Position numbers and translations under genes: made by a program. From JAICYJ01 sp038212095 (GTDB lineage: Bacteria > Actinomycetota > Thermoleophilia > Gaiellales > JAICJC01), in the NCBI GenBank assembly GCA_038212095.1, contig JBBQUW010000012.1, positions 9,404-73,403 of the forward strand: a stretch of DNA of 64,000 bases, written 5' to 3'. This document shows, one piece after another, positions 6,856-14,949 of this stretch; within the stretch, counting starts at the first letter, position 1, and the number at the start of each line of letters is the position of its first letter. The notes beneath the pieces are model-generated. The model made no database searches and was not told where the DNA came from. It saw nothing but the letters and a program-made list of their open reading frames with translations.

Positions 6856-8316
6856 ATGAAGCAGTGCGCAGTCGCGATCGTGGGAGCAGGGCCGGTGGGC
6901 ACGATGCTCGCAGCGGAACTGATGCTGGGGGGTGTAGCTGCGATCGTCTTTGAGCGTCGGGCGCACGCGGGGATTGAGAGTGTTCGCGCGCTGGGGCTGC
7001 ACTCGCGCAGCCTCGAGGTGTTCGAGCAGCGCGGCATCGCGGATCGATTCCTTGCCGCAGGCGATGCCGTGCAGGTTGGGAGCTTGGCTGGGGTGTCGCT
7101 TGACCTCACCGACTTTCCTACCCGACACCCGTACGGTCTCTCGCTGCGGCAGCGCCACACGGAACGCATCCTGAGAGAATGGGCAACGGAGCTCGGCGTG
7201 CAGGTGCGCTATGACTGTGAAGTCACCGGGCTCGTCCAGCGCGGTGATGGCGTCACGGTCGAACTTTCGGACGGCAGCTCCGTGTGGGCGGAGTACGTCG
7301 TCGGATGCGACGGTGGCCGGAGCAGCGTGCGCCGATTCGCAGGCATCGACTTCCCCGGGGTCGAGGCTACTGCGAGCTCGATCATCGCGGAGGTCGAGAT
7401 GACCGGAAACCCCGAATTCGGTGTGCGCCCATCCGTACTCGGCGTCAATGCGATGGGCCCGGCGGACGACGGTCTCGTTCGCGTGGTGATCGCGCGTGAC
7501 TACGCGGACGCCCCTGACAGGGAGCTCACGCTCGAGGAGTTGCGGTTGGCAATCACTTCGGTCTGGGGCTCTGACTTCGGGCTCGAGTCGGCCAGCTACA
7601 TCTCGAGCTTCACGGACGCGGCCCGCCAGGTTGCTGCGTACCGCGATCGTCGTGTGCTGCTGGCCGGCGATGCCGCGCACGTGCACTCACCTGTCGGCGG
7701 TCAGGGCATCGGCCTTGGCGTGCAGGACGCCGTGAACCTCGGTTGGAAGCTCGCACAGGTGGTCCAGGGCGTTGCTCCAGCGAGCCTGCTCGATACCTAC
7801 CATGCCGAGCGCCACCCCGTGATCGCTCGAATTCTCCGCTCCGTCGTGGTTCAAGCGACCCTGCAGCGCGGCGACCAACGCACCACGGCGCTCAATGAAA
7901 TCATCGCCGATCTCCTCGAGGTTCCTGCAGCCCGCGACCGGATCACGGGCCTCGTGTCGGGGCTCGACATCCACTATGACCTAGGAGGCGATCACCCGCT
8001 CGTGGGTCGGCGTATGCCAGACGTTGACCTTGAGACCACCGACGGCGCGAGGCGGGTGTCAACGCTTCTGCACGCCGCGAAACCGGCGCTCGTCGATTTC
8101 GACACGCCGGGCCTGCAGGAGATTGCTACCGGATGGGCGGACCGGGTGCCGGTGGTGCCTGCCGCATACAACGGGGCGTGGCATTTGCCCGTGCTCGGCC
8201 CGATTGCACCGCCTTCCGCGGTGCTCATTCGGCCTGACGGTTATGTCGCCTGGGCGAGCGAGGGGTCCAGTTGTGGTCTCGCCGATTCATTAGAGGCCTG
8301 GTTCGGGGCATCATAG
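6856..8316 (+). CDS. FAD-dependent group A aromatic monooxygenase (Rox/PheA-like)
   Basis: A 486-residue flavoprotein hydroxylase. The dinucleotide-binding GAGPVGT motif is at residues 9-16, the DG motif (VGCDGGRSSVRRFAGI) near 150-165, and the FAD-binding GD motif (LLAGDAAHVHSPVGGQG) near 272-290, followed by a thioredoxin-like C-terminal domain. Length and layout match rifampicin monooxygenases and related polyketide hydroxylases; TetX and phenol hydroxylases are alternatives. A GAGGAGGAG site precedes ATG 6856, and a TATATT box is at 6824-6829. It sits alone between a recombinase fragment and an intact recombinase, so it is probably cargo; antibiotic inactivation is possible but not shown. 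Confidence 0.8.
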   Translation: MKQCAVAIVGAGPVGTMLAAELMLGGVAAIVFERRAHAGIESVRALGLHSRSLEVFEQRGIADRFLAAGDAVQVGSLAGVSLDLTDFPTRHPYGLSLRQRHTERILREWATELGVQVRYDCEVTGLVQRGDGVTVELSDGSSVWAEYVVGCDGGRSSVRRFAGIDFPGVEATASSIIAEVEMTGNPEFGVRPSVLGVNAMGPADDGLVRVVIARDYADAPDRELTLEELRLAITSVWGSDFGLESASYISSFTDAARQVAAYRDRRVLLAGDAAHVHSPVGGQGIGLGVQDAVNLGWKLAQVVQGVAPASLLDTYHAERHPVIARILRSVVVQATLQRGDQRTTALNEIIADLLEVPAARDRITGLVSGLDIHYDLGGDHPLVGRRMPDVDLETTDGARRVSTLLHAAKPALVDFDTPGLQEIATGWADRVPVVPAAYNGAWHLPVLGPIAPPSAVLIRPDGYVAWASEGSSCGLADSLEAWFGAS

Positions 8317-8341
8317 CCCGGTCGTGCAGCTCGCGACCGCC

Positions 8342-8387
8342 CGCACCAACTATCCTCGCGAGGTCAATGTGCTTCCCAGTTGGTGCG
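8342..8387. repeat. Inverted repeat at the end of the intact recombinase gene
   Basis: CGCACCAACT (8342-8351) and AGTTGGTGCG (8378-8387) are perfect 10-bp inverted arms around 26 bases, abutting the recombinase stop codon. The arm AGTTGGTGCG also occurs near the fragment copy, at about 6332-6341. It may be a recombinase core site or a terminator for the convergent monooxygenase and recombinase genes; there is no T-run. Confidence 0.45.
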
Positions 8388-9410
8388 TTATACGTTGAAC
8401 CCCTCGATCGTCGATCGACGGCGTTCACTCGATGAGAACGCGTAGTGCTTGCGCGTCGTATCGACTGACTCGTGACCGAGCACGTCGGCGACCGCGTCGA
8501 GGTGGTGTCCCTCGTTGAGCAGCAACGTCGCGAACGTCCGTCGGAGCGCGTGCGGTGAGACTTCGCTTCGCCACTCCCGGTGCTGGCTGTCGAGCGCGAA
8601 CAGGCCCGCCTTCGCGGCGCGCCGCTTGAGCTGCTTGTAGATAGCATTCGGGCAGAGCTGTGCGCCGCTGCGCGTGAGCAGCACGAACGCGGTCTCCGGC
8701 CGCGACAGCGCCTCGCGCAGCTGCGGATTGCGTTCGGCCTCGCGGGTCTGCCAGAGCCGGTAGCGGCGAAGCTCGGGCGCGAGGCGCGGGTGGATGTCGA
8801 TGATCCGGTACTTGTCGTTCTTGCCGTGCAGCGTCAGTACTCGCTCGTCGAGGTTGACGTCCTGCCAGCGCAGGCAGCGCAGCTCGTTCGTGCGCGCCGC
8901 CGTGAACGCGAGCAGGTAGATCTGCGCGGTGTCGCGGGCAGTGCCCTTGGCATCGAGCAGCATGCGCACCTGCTCGGCGGTCAGCGTCAGCCCGGGCCTC
9001 GTTCGCACCTTCGGCCGGTCGATCCCGTAGGTCGGGTCGGCGTCGACGAGTTCGACGGTTGCGAGGTAGCGGTAGAACTTGCGCAGCGACGCGAGGAACG
9101 TCTTGCGGGTTGATGGGCTCGGCAGCTTCGCGTGCCGGGGCGACTTGGCAGCTGCGTAGCGATCGCCGCTCTGTAGGTACGCCATGAAGCGTGCAACGTC
9201 GGGGCGCCGTGCGTCGAGCAGCCCGGCGGAGGCGGAGCTTCGCCGCGTGCGAGCGTGCACGAGCCAGGCAGCGAACTCGCGCAGGTGCGCTCGATAGACA
9301 TCCTTCGTGCGGGCCGCGACCTCGGCCTGGGCGATGAACTCGGCGATCAGGTTCTGGTCTGGCGCGGCGCAGGCGGCGCCGTCGGCGACGGCTCGTAGAT
9401 GGCGTGACAT
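8388..9410 (-). CDS. Tyrosine recombinase, second intact copy
   Basis: A 340-residue phage-integrase family protein. The catalytic set is present: Arg in TAARTNELRCLRW, Lys in HGKNDKYRIID, HxxR in SPHALRRTFATLLLNEG, and His/Tyr in LGHESVDTTRKHYAF. It shares this architecture and the STIEGFNV end with the recombinase at 5191-6180. ATG 9410 follows an AAGGAG site. Its 5' end faces tRNA 3'-end relics 25 bases away, the standard arrangement of an integrase next to its attachment site, so the integrated DNA probably extends leftwards from about 9535. Confidence 0.9.
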   Translation of the reverse strand: MSRHLRAVADGAACAAPDQNLIAEFIAQAEVAARTKDVYRAHLREFAAWLVHARTRRSSASAGLLDARRPDVARFMAYLQSGDRYAAAKSPRHAKLPSPSTRKTFLASLRKFYRYLATVELVDADPTYGIDRPKVRTRPGLTLTAEQVRMLLDAKGTARDTAQIYLLAFTAARTNELRCLRWQDVNLDERVLTLHGKNDKYRIIDIHPRLAPELRRYRLWQTREAERNPQLREALSRPETAFVLLTRSGAQLCPNAIYKQLKRRAAKAGLFALDSQHREWRSEVSPHALRRTFATLLLNEGHHLDAVADVLGHESVDTTRKHYAFSSSERRRSTIEGFNV

Positions 9411-9433
9411 GGATTGCTCCTTCAGTCACGCGC

Positions 9434-9535
9434 TACAGGGTTCGATTCCCGTATCGGAGGGACCAAACGCCCATTTACGGGAAGGCAACCACGCTAATCA
9501 TCCTGAAGACGCGGGTTCGATTCCCGCCGCCTCCA
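9434..9535 (+). other. Two tRNA 3'-end relics, probable attachment-site scar
   Basis: Two T-arm-like segments lie in tandem. The first (9434-9465) is imperfect: AGGGTTCGATTCCCGT ending in GGGACCA. The second (9511-9535) is a perfect T-stem and loop (GCGGG TTCGATT CCCGC) followed by CGCCTCCA, an acceptor 3' strand plus discriminator, as in tRNAs starting GGAGGCG. No matching 5' half, D-arm or anticodon arm is present. This fits recombination at a tRNA gene by the adjacent recombinase, possibly twice. Confidence 0.6.
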
Positions 9536-9889
9536 TCAATTTCCGCCATTTCAGCCCGATGTATCAGGGCCGGTCGGCTTGCCGGGCCACCGAATCGGCG
9601 AGACAATGGGCGTGGCATGAGATCCCGACCGCGGCGGATGGCGGTAGTCCTGGCCGCTTCGGAATCGGCGGCGATCTGGCGGGTCCGAATGCACCGGAGG
9701 GCGTCGCGTGCCGGGGGTGTCGCGTCGTTCACTCGTCGCCATGGCCGTCCGTGCGTGGCGTCATGATGATCCGCATCGATTGGACTACAAGAGCGACTAC
9801 TTGGAGCTTCCTAGCACTGGGTTGTCAAGAGCAGGGCGTGGCGCGCCGCTGGCACGAGTTATGGGCAAGCGGCGCGGCTTTGGGCCGCA
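9536..9889. other. Region without a recognisable gene
   Basis: About 350 bases between the attachment scar and a small hydrophobic frame. Several short frames exist on both strands but none has a ribosome site, conserved motif or convincing composition. Confidence 0.4.
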
Positions 9890-10066
9890 GTGGTGTCCTG
9901 GCTGCTACTCGTTGGTTTGCCAGCGCTTCTTGTGCCTGGCGCGTCCGTGCTGGTAAGCATGCTGGTCGGTGCCGCCCTCCTACAAGAGTTAGCGCGTCAC
10001 GAAGGTACCGCGACGCGGTGGTTCGTCAAACGCGTGCCGCCAGCGAGCGGTGGAAGACCATTGTGA
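9890..10066 (+). CDS. Small hydrophobic peptide (58 aa)
   Basis: A frame starting at GTG 9890 (or 9893) encodes a peptide with one long hydrophobic segment (VVSWLLLVGLPALLVPGASV and on to LLQELARHEG) and a basic end. Its stop overlaps the GTG start of the following lipoprotein gene by 4 bases (GTGA), the same coupling used by many genes here, which is the main support. No ribosome site is obvious. Possibly a small membrane partner of the lipoprotein. Confidence 0.35.
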   Translation: MVSWLLLVGLPALLVPGASVLVSMLVGAALLQELARHEGTATRWFVKRVPPASGGRPL

Positions 10067-10500
10067 AGCGCCGAAGCTCGAAATGCGCGGCCCGCCTGAT
10101 CATCTCATCGCTTGCCCTACTGGGCTCCGGTTGCGGCGAGTCCACGTCGGCGAGTAGCTCCCCGACGTCCTCCCCTCCGGCGCTCAAGGCGGCGTTCGAG
10201 GCAGTGTTTCCTTGCGCGCGAGTCCGATCGTTCACAGCGGTCTCGACCACGCCCTCCTACGGACTCGTGTACGCCGACTTCACAGGATGTTCTACCAGTG
10301 GGGCTCCGATCCCGGGTAGCCCCCTGGTTCATACGTTCTTCCGAGACGGGCCGTCCGGTTGGAAGGAAGTTGATCTCCCTGCTCCGGACAACGAAATGAA
10401 GTGCCCGCCGAGTACCGTCCCGTTGTCGGTGGGCGACAAACTGCTCGGCCCGCTTCCGTCCTACTGCGGCACGGCGTTGTCGCTCGGGCAGCAGCCTTGA
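10063..10500 (+). CDS. Putative lipoprotein, 145 aa
   Basis: From GTG 10063 the protein begins with a basic stretch (KRRSSKCAARL) and a lipoprotein signal peptide whose lipobox is LGSGC, followed by a Ser/Thr-rich linker. The mature domain carries four more Cys and short beta-like segments (YGLVYADFTG, LVHTFFRDG). It looks like a small extracytoplasmic lipid-anchored protein of unknown function. The start is supported by the overlap with the preceding hydrophobic frame; upstream in-frame starts would run through the tRNA scar and are unlikely. Confidence 0.6.
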   Translation: MKRRSSKCAARLIISSLALLGSGCGESTSASSSPTSSPPALKAAFEAVFPCARVRSFTAVSTTPSYGLVYADFTGCSTSGAPIPGSPLVHTFFRDGPSGWKEVDLPAPDNEMKCPPSTVPLSVGDKLLGPLPSYCGTALSLGQQP

Positions 10501-10663
10501 GCGACAAGGAGTCTCTGGTCCCCGGTAGGTCGCAATCAGGGAGCAAGCTGGGATGAGGGCAGCCTGGTTGAGCCGGCGTTCGCAGTTCTCGTTGCCTTCG
10601 CCTCCATCATTTTTCGTTCGATACGACGCCTGGGGTGGCCGGCGACCCTCCCTCAACGCACGA

Positions 10664-10990
10664 TCATGACCGGAGCCGTATCCGGCTGAGCGTTGCGCGG
10701 AGGGCGAATCGCCGGCTGATCTGGACGCGTGGCAGGCGCAGAAGGCGACCGAACAGGCCCGCCTTGGCCTCGTGGCCGGCGACCAGAAGCAGTCGCTCCC
10801 CACTGCGCACGTGGAGCGTGCAACCGGCTTGAGCGAGATAGCCGGCCAGGGTGGAGAGCGTCCGCCGCTCGACGAGGCCGATCAGCGAAGAAGGCTGATC
10901 GACCTCCAGCACAAGTCGCTGTCCGTCGGCGAGCAGGCGGCCGTGGACGCCGTCGAGCCGAACCTTGACGTCGGCGCGTACGTCCAGCAT
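10664..10990 (-). CDS. Hypothetical protein, 108 aa
   Basis: A 108-residue protein starting 6 bases after the stop of the upstream 69-residue gene, so the two are likely co-transcribed. It has Val/Leu-rich strands (VLEVDQPSSLIGLV, TLHVRSGERLLLVAG) and a basic C-terminus rich in Arg (FGRLLRLPRVQISRRFALR). No signal peptide. I do not recognise it; a small regulatory or nucleic-acid-associated protein is one guess from the basic tail. Product composition is consistent with coding. Confidence 0.45.
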   Translation of the reverse strand: MLDVRADVKVRLDGVHGRLLADGQRLVLEVDQPSSLIGLVERRTLSTLAGYLAQAGCTLHVRSGERLLLVAGHEAKAGLFGRLLRLPRVQISRRFALRATLSRIRLRS

Positions 10991-10996
10991 CTCCGG

Positions 10997-11206
10997 CTAC
11001 CGGGTCTTCTCTGTCGTGCTGATCCGAATCGTCCCGTCCAACTGCCACTTCGAATGCGGCGAAGTGTCGCTGGCGTCGCGTGGAACGAGGATGTCCAGCT
11101 TGTCCAGCTCGTACGCGATCGTCGCGCCCCGTCCCGTGAGGAATCCGTAGAGGCCCTCCGCCAGCTGCGGCCAGGTCGTCGGCTCGGTTTGCATTTCGGT
11201 GTTCAT
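10997..11206 (-). CDS. Hypothetical protein, 69 aa
   Basis: ATG 11206 follows GGGAG. The product is small and acidic to neutral (TWPQLAEGLYGFLTGRGATI, YELDKLDILVPRD, WQLDGTIRIST), resembling uncharacterised small actinobacterial proteins encoded near stress genes. A TATAGT -10-like box on the minus strand lies about 45-50 bases before the start. It is divergent from the Dps gene at 11386, with which it may share regulation. Function unknown. Confidence 0.5.
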   Translation of the reverse strand: MNTEMQTEPTTWPQLAEGLYGFLTGRGATIAYELDKLDILVPRDASDTSPHSKWQLDGTIRISTTEKTR

Positions 11207-11385
11207 GGTGCTCCCTTCGTAAGGTGGACGAACAATGTACAAACACTATACCACATCTCACCTTCGAGCTGTTCGGCACGCGGTGAATCGAGGACATTTG
11301 GCTATGACACCCGGTGAAGCCCGGCCCGGTGAGGAGAACGGGGGCGATCTTGTAGATTCCAGGCACCCCCGACTAGGAGGATCCG

Positions 11386-11886
11386 ATGGCAACGACGCCG
11401 ACCACGCGCACATTCGCGACTCGTATCAACATCTTGGAGGGCTCTCGCGAGGAGCTGATCCGGCTGCTGAACGCTCGGCTGGCCGACACGTTCGACCTCT
11501 ACTCGCAGCTGAAGCAGGCGCACTGGAACGTGAAGGGCAGCGATTTCATCCAGCTCCACCAGCTCTACGACGACCTCGCGGGAGATGTGCTCGAGCACGT
11601 CGACATGATCGCCGAGCGGGCGACGGCGCTGGGCGGACTCGCGCTTGGCACCGCACGGATGGCAGCTGCGGCCTCGAGCCTGGACGAGTATCCGGCTGAT
11701 GCGGTGGCGGGCCTCGAGACGGTCGCCGTCATCGCTGACCGGCTGAGCTCCTACGGCGCCCTGGTTCGTGACGGCATCGACGCGGCGGCCACGCTCAACG
11801 ATCAGGACACCGCCGACCTCTTCACCGAGGTCTCGCGCTCGATCGACAAACACCTCTGGTTCGTCGAGGCACATCTGCAGAGCTAG
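11386..11886 (+). CDS. dps: Dps-family DNA-protecting ferritin-like protein
   Basis: A 166-residue protein with the Dps four-helix pattern: LNARLADTFDLYSQLKQAHWNVKGSDF contains the His and Trp of the ferroxidase helix A, and HQLYDDLAGDVLEHVDMIAERA supplies the helix B Asp and Glu ligands at the dimer interface. The family oxidises ferrous iron with peroxide, stores iron and shields DNA in dodecamers. The N-terminal 15 residues (TTPTTRTFATR) could contact DNA. AGGAGG precedes ATG 11386. It stands alone; stress-induced expression is expected of the family but no operator is seen. Confidence 0.92.
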   Translation: MATTPTTRTFATRINILEGSREELIRLLNARLADTFDLYSQLKQAHWNVKGSDFIQLHQLYDDLAGDVLEHVDMIAERATALGGLALGTARMAAAASSLDEYPADAVAGLETVAVIADRLSSYGALVRDGIDAAATLNDQDTADLFTEVSRSIDKHLWFVEAHLQS

Positions 11887-12103
11887 CCCATTGCGTTGCC
11901 GGTTTGGGAGGGGGCTGGGAGCTACGCGAAGGGGCTCTCGATCGGTCGTGCGGCGTACGAAACGGTGTCCTCAGAGTATTAAGCCGCATCCACGACCACC
12001 CGAAACGTGGCGTCATGTGCCCCTATCGCGTGTCCACCTCGACCGTCTGGCCGTCGATGCCAGCCGTGAGGGCATCTGGCGGCTCGAGGTGGAAGGAATC
12101 GTT

Positions 12104-12514
12104 GTGGAACGGCACCGGGGATACCGGCGACGGGCTCGACATAGGTGGTTTGGACGCGGTCTCAGCGCGGCGATCGTGGCTCTCGCCGTAGCCGGCTCGG
12201 GTGTCGCGATGGGCGCTGCGAACCAATCGAGCCGGGGCTCGGTCATGACCGTCGCGGGCGTTGGCGGCGGTCAGCAGGTGGGCTTCACCGTGCGCAGGAC
12301 GATGCTGGTGGTCGTTGATGCGAGCTGTCGTCCGCTGGAACTGTGGGCGAACTTCACCGGCAGGGCCAGCACTGACGACGTTCGCGCCGCGACCGGGCGT
12401 CGGAGCGCTGCCTCAGGGTCGACCGTCAGCCTCGCCTGCACGAGATCGGCGATGGCGACGCTGCGGGTCGACCGGTTGAGATGGACGACCCCCGGGGAGA
12501 TCTGGGCCCAGTAG
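12104..12514 (+). CDS. Putative membrane-anchored or exported small protein
   Basis: GTG 12104 follows GGAAGGA and gives 136 residues. A basic N-terminus (RHRGYRRRARHRWFGRG) leads into a hydrophobic segment (LSAAIVALAVAGSGVAMGAA), a signal anchor or cleavable signal, then a small beta-rich domain with two Cys (VVVDASCRPLELWANF and VSLACTRSA). GTG 12017 is an alternative start but has no ribosome site. Function unknown. Confidence 0.5.
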   Translation: MERHRGYRRRARHRWFGRGLSAAIVALAVAGSGVAMGAANQSSRGSVMTVAGVGGGQQVGFTVRRTMLVVVDASCRPLELWANFTGRASTDDVRAATGRRSAASGSTVSLACTRSAMATLRVDRLRWTTPGEIWAQ

Positions 12515-12603
12515 CCGCGCGCCCGCACCAGCGTGGTCGTCTCGGGCGAAAGAGCATTAGCGGTAGGGGTCTACGAGAAGTGGGCGTCCGAACCGAACGC
12601 AGC

Positions 12604-12936
12604 TCAGCGGCCCTCGTAGCGTGCCTGCTCTTCGCCGGTGCGCTCAGCCGTCGGCACGATCTCGAGCCGCTCGTCGGGAATCGGCGCGTCGCTCTCGATC
12701 GAGAGCCCGTATGTGCCCGCCTTCAGCCGTTCCTCCGCTCGTTGCAGCGCCTCCAGCTGTGAGCGCAGCTCCTCGAGCCGGGTCTGGTCGAGCTCCTCCT
12801 GGTACAGGTCGCTGGCGGAATCAGCGAGGTCAGTGGTCGAGAGATCGTCGTTGGCCTCGAAGCCGAGCGATGCTGCCTCCTCGGTGATTCGTGCCCGCTC
12901 GGCGGCGAGCAGCTGTTGTGCGCGGTCGTTATCCAT
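12604..12936 (-). CDS. DksA/TraR-like coiled-coil protein without zinc cysteines
   Basis: A 110-residue protein. The N-terminal half is a helical hairpin (AQQLLAAERARITEEAASLG ... LEELRSQLEALQRAEERLKAG) as in DksA/TraR proteins that reach into the RNA polymerase secondary channel. The C-terminal part YGLSIESDAPIPDERLEIVP aligns with the zinc-finger region, but the zinc Cys residues are replaced, as in many actinobacterial homologues. A role in transcription control is plausible but unproven. Acidic residues at the hairpin tip (DQTRLEEL region) are retained. Confidence 0.75.
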   Translation of the reverse strand: MDNDRAQQLLAAERARITEEAASLGFEANDDLSTTDLADSASDLYQEELDQTRLEELRSQLEALQRAEERLKAGTYGLSIESDAPIPDERLEIVPTAERTGEEQARYEGR

Positions 12937-13076
12937 CGGGGGTGCCCCTTCTCATCGCAGAAATGTCGGTCTGCGCACCCTACCCGTGATCGCCGGCCCG
13001 CCCGCTCCTGAGGGTCGCCCGAGGGCGCTGCTGGGGCGCGCTTCCCTCGCGCGCCGCTGAACGGCGCGGCTGATCG

Positions 13077-14855
13077 CTACACGGCGATGGCCGCGCGGGC
13101 ACGAGCCGCCCGAACCGCGGCGGTCAACGACTCGATGTCGTACGCGCCGTGGTGACGAAGGCCGTTGACAAAGAAGCTGGGCGTGCCCGAGACGCCGCTC
13201 AGATCGGCGCTGTCGACGTCCTCGGCCACACGGGCGGCGCCGTCGTGGCGGTGTAGGTCGGCCCGGAACCGGTCGGCGTCCAGTCCCAGCTGCTCGGCAT
13301 GGCGCACCAGCTCGGCGGGACGCAGTGCCTCCTGATGGGTCAGGAGCAGATCGTGCATCTCCCAGAACGCGCCCTGGGCCGCGGCGGCCTCTGCCGCCTC
13401 CGCCGCCAGTTGGGAGCGCGGGTGCACGTCGTTCAGAGGCAGGTGGCGCCATACGTAGCGCACGTCGCCGAAGTCGCTCAGCAGCTCGCGGATCGCGGGC
13501 TCGGCCTGGCCGCAGTAGGGGCACTCGAAGTCGCCGTACTCGACCAGAGTCACGGGAGCATCGTCCGCCCCGCGGATGTGGTCGCGCTCCGGATCGACGG
13601 GCACGGCCAGGTCGACGATCATCTCGGCCGTACCCAGCAGCGCCCGGATCTTCATCCGCGTCGGCAGCCGGGCGGTGGCCCGGAACACCAGCCAGGTCGC
13701 CACCGATGCCACCAGCGCGGCGCTCAGCACGCCCAGCTTGGCCTGCTCCAGCTGGCCGCCGGTGAACGCCAGGCTTGCGATCAGGAGCGAGACGGTAAAT
13801 CCGATGCCGGCGATGCAGCCGCCGCCGATCACCGCCCCCCAGCCGACCGGCGGTGCCAGCCGCCCGCGACTGCCCCAGGTGACCAGCCACGACAGGCCGA
13901 TCACGCCCACCGGCTTCCCCGCCACGTACCCGATCAGGATGCCGAGCGTGATCGGCGAGGTGAACGCGCGCCGCAGCACCGCCGCATCGATCGTGATACC
14001 GGCGTTGGCCAGCGCGAACAGCGGAAACATCACGTAGCTCGTCCAGGGGTGGAACAGGTGCTGAAGCCGTTCGTTGGGAGAGAGTGCCGAGCGCAGCCCG
14101 AGGCTGGCGGACTGCGCCAGTTCCGGCGTCGGCTGCTCGCGGAACAGCCGAAACAGGTCGCTGGCGCGCTCCAGGTCGGCGCGGGCAGCCGGCGAGGCAT
14201 AGGTGGCGAGCCCAAGCGCCAGCCCCGCCACCACCGGGTCGACTCCAGATCGGTAGAGCGCGATCCAGATCGCCAGCCCCAGTCTCGCCTGCACCGGTCC
14301 GTGAGGCACGTTGAGCAGCGCGCTGGCCATCACCAGCCCGCACAGGACAGCCGCGATCAGCAGCGGTACCACCACCAGGTGCTGGGTGTAGGCGGTGCCG
14401 ATCACGAGCAGCGCCACTAGGTCGTCCACGACCGCCACGGTCAGCATGAACGCGCGCAGGCGGTCGGGGAAGCGCGGTCCCACCAGCGCCAGCATGCCGA
14501 GCGCGAAGGCGGTGTCGGTCGACATCGCCACGCCCCACCCGTGCGCCGAGCCGTTACCCGCGTTGACGGCGAGGAAGACGGCCACCGGCACCGCCATGCC
14601 ACCCACCGCTGCGGCCAGCGGCAGCGCCAGGCGGCGCCGCTGGCGCAGCTCGCCCATGTCGAACTCGCGCCGCGCCTCCAGCCCGACGACGAAGAAGAAG
14701 AACGTCATCAGTCCCGAGTTCAGCCAGTAGCGCAGATTCTGCGAGATGCCGTGCCCGCCGACCCGCACCGTGAGCATCGTCGCCCACAGCGATCGGTACG
14801 AGTCGCCGTCCAGGTTGACCCATGCCAGCGCCGCCACGGTCGCGGCAAGCAGCAC
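13077..14855 (-). CDS. nhaA: NhaA Na+/H+ antiporter fused to a DsbA-like thioredoxin domain
   Basis: Residues 1 to about 390 are an NhaA antiporter with many membrane helices; the DTAFALGMLALVGPR and VVDDLVALLVIG segments carry the conserved Asp residues of the ion path. The C-terminal 200 residues are a DsbA/thioredoxin-like domain with active site FECPYCGQAEP (CPYC) and the cis-Pro segment GVSGTPSFFVNG. NhaA-thioredoxin fusions are known in actinobacteria. The N-terminal family motif LRTETGSAAV lies just upstream of GTG 14855, so translation may begin earlier with an unusual start. The gene follows a DUF2630 gene by about 95 bases. Confidence 0.9.
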   Translation of the reverse strand: MLLAATVAALAWVNLDGDSYRSLWATMLTVRVGGHGISQNLRYWLNSGLMTFFFFVVGLEARREFDMGELRQRRRLALPLAAAVGGMAVPVAVFLAVNAGNGSAHGWGVAMSTDTAFALGMLALVGPRFPDRLRAFMLTVAVVDDLVALLVIGTAYTQHLVVVPLLIAAVLCGLVMASALLNVPHGPVQARLGLAIWIALYRSGVDPVVAGLALGLATYASPAARADLERASDLFRLFREQPTPELAQSASLGLRSALSPNERLQHLFHPWTSYVMFPLFALANAGITIDAAVLRRAFTSPITLGILIGYVAGKPVGVIGLSWLVTWGSRGRLAPPVGWGAVIGGGCIAGIGFTVSLLIASLAFTGGQLEQAKLGVLSAALVASVATWLVFRATARLPTRMKIRALLGTAEMIVDLAVPVDPERDHIRGADDAPVTLVEYGDFECPYCGQAEPAIRELLSDFGDVRYVWRHLPLNDVHPRSQLAAEAAEAAAAQGAFWEMHDLLLTHQEALRPAELVRHAEQLGLDADRFRADLHRHDGAARVAEDVDSADLSGVSGTPSFFVNGLRHHGAYDIESLTAAVRAARARAAIAV

Positions 14856-14949
14856 CGCGGCGCTTCCGGTCTCGGTGCGCAGGAAGCTGCGAAGCGGCGT
14901 CTGGAGGTTGCGCGCCCAAGCCGTCCTCTGCGAGAGCGGCTGCGCTGCG

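Noticed and set aside
4020..9535. Integron or cassette array
   Set aside because: The recombinases lack the IntI-specific extra helix as far as I can see, and no attC-like series of sites was found.
9457..9535. Complete tRNA covering both relics
   Set aside because: Five acceptor pairs can form and the length is about right, but D- and anticodon arms do not fold; treated as a relic.
9307..10500. Single 397-aa gene
   Set aside because: It would run through recombinase 5' sequence and tRNA relics; only the part from 10063 has a lipoprotein signal and sensible composition.
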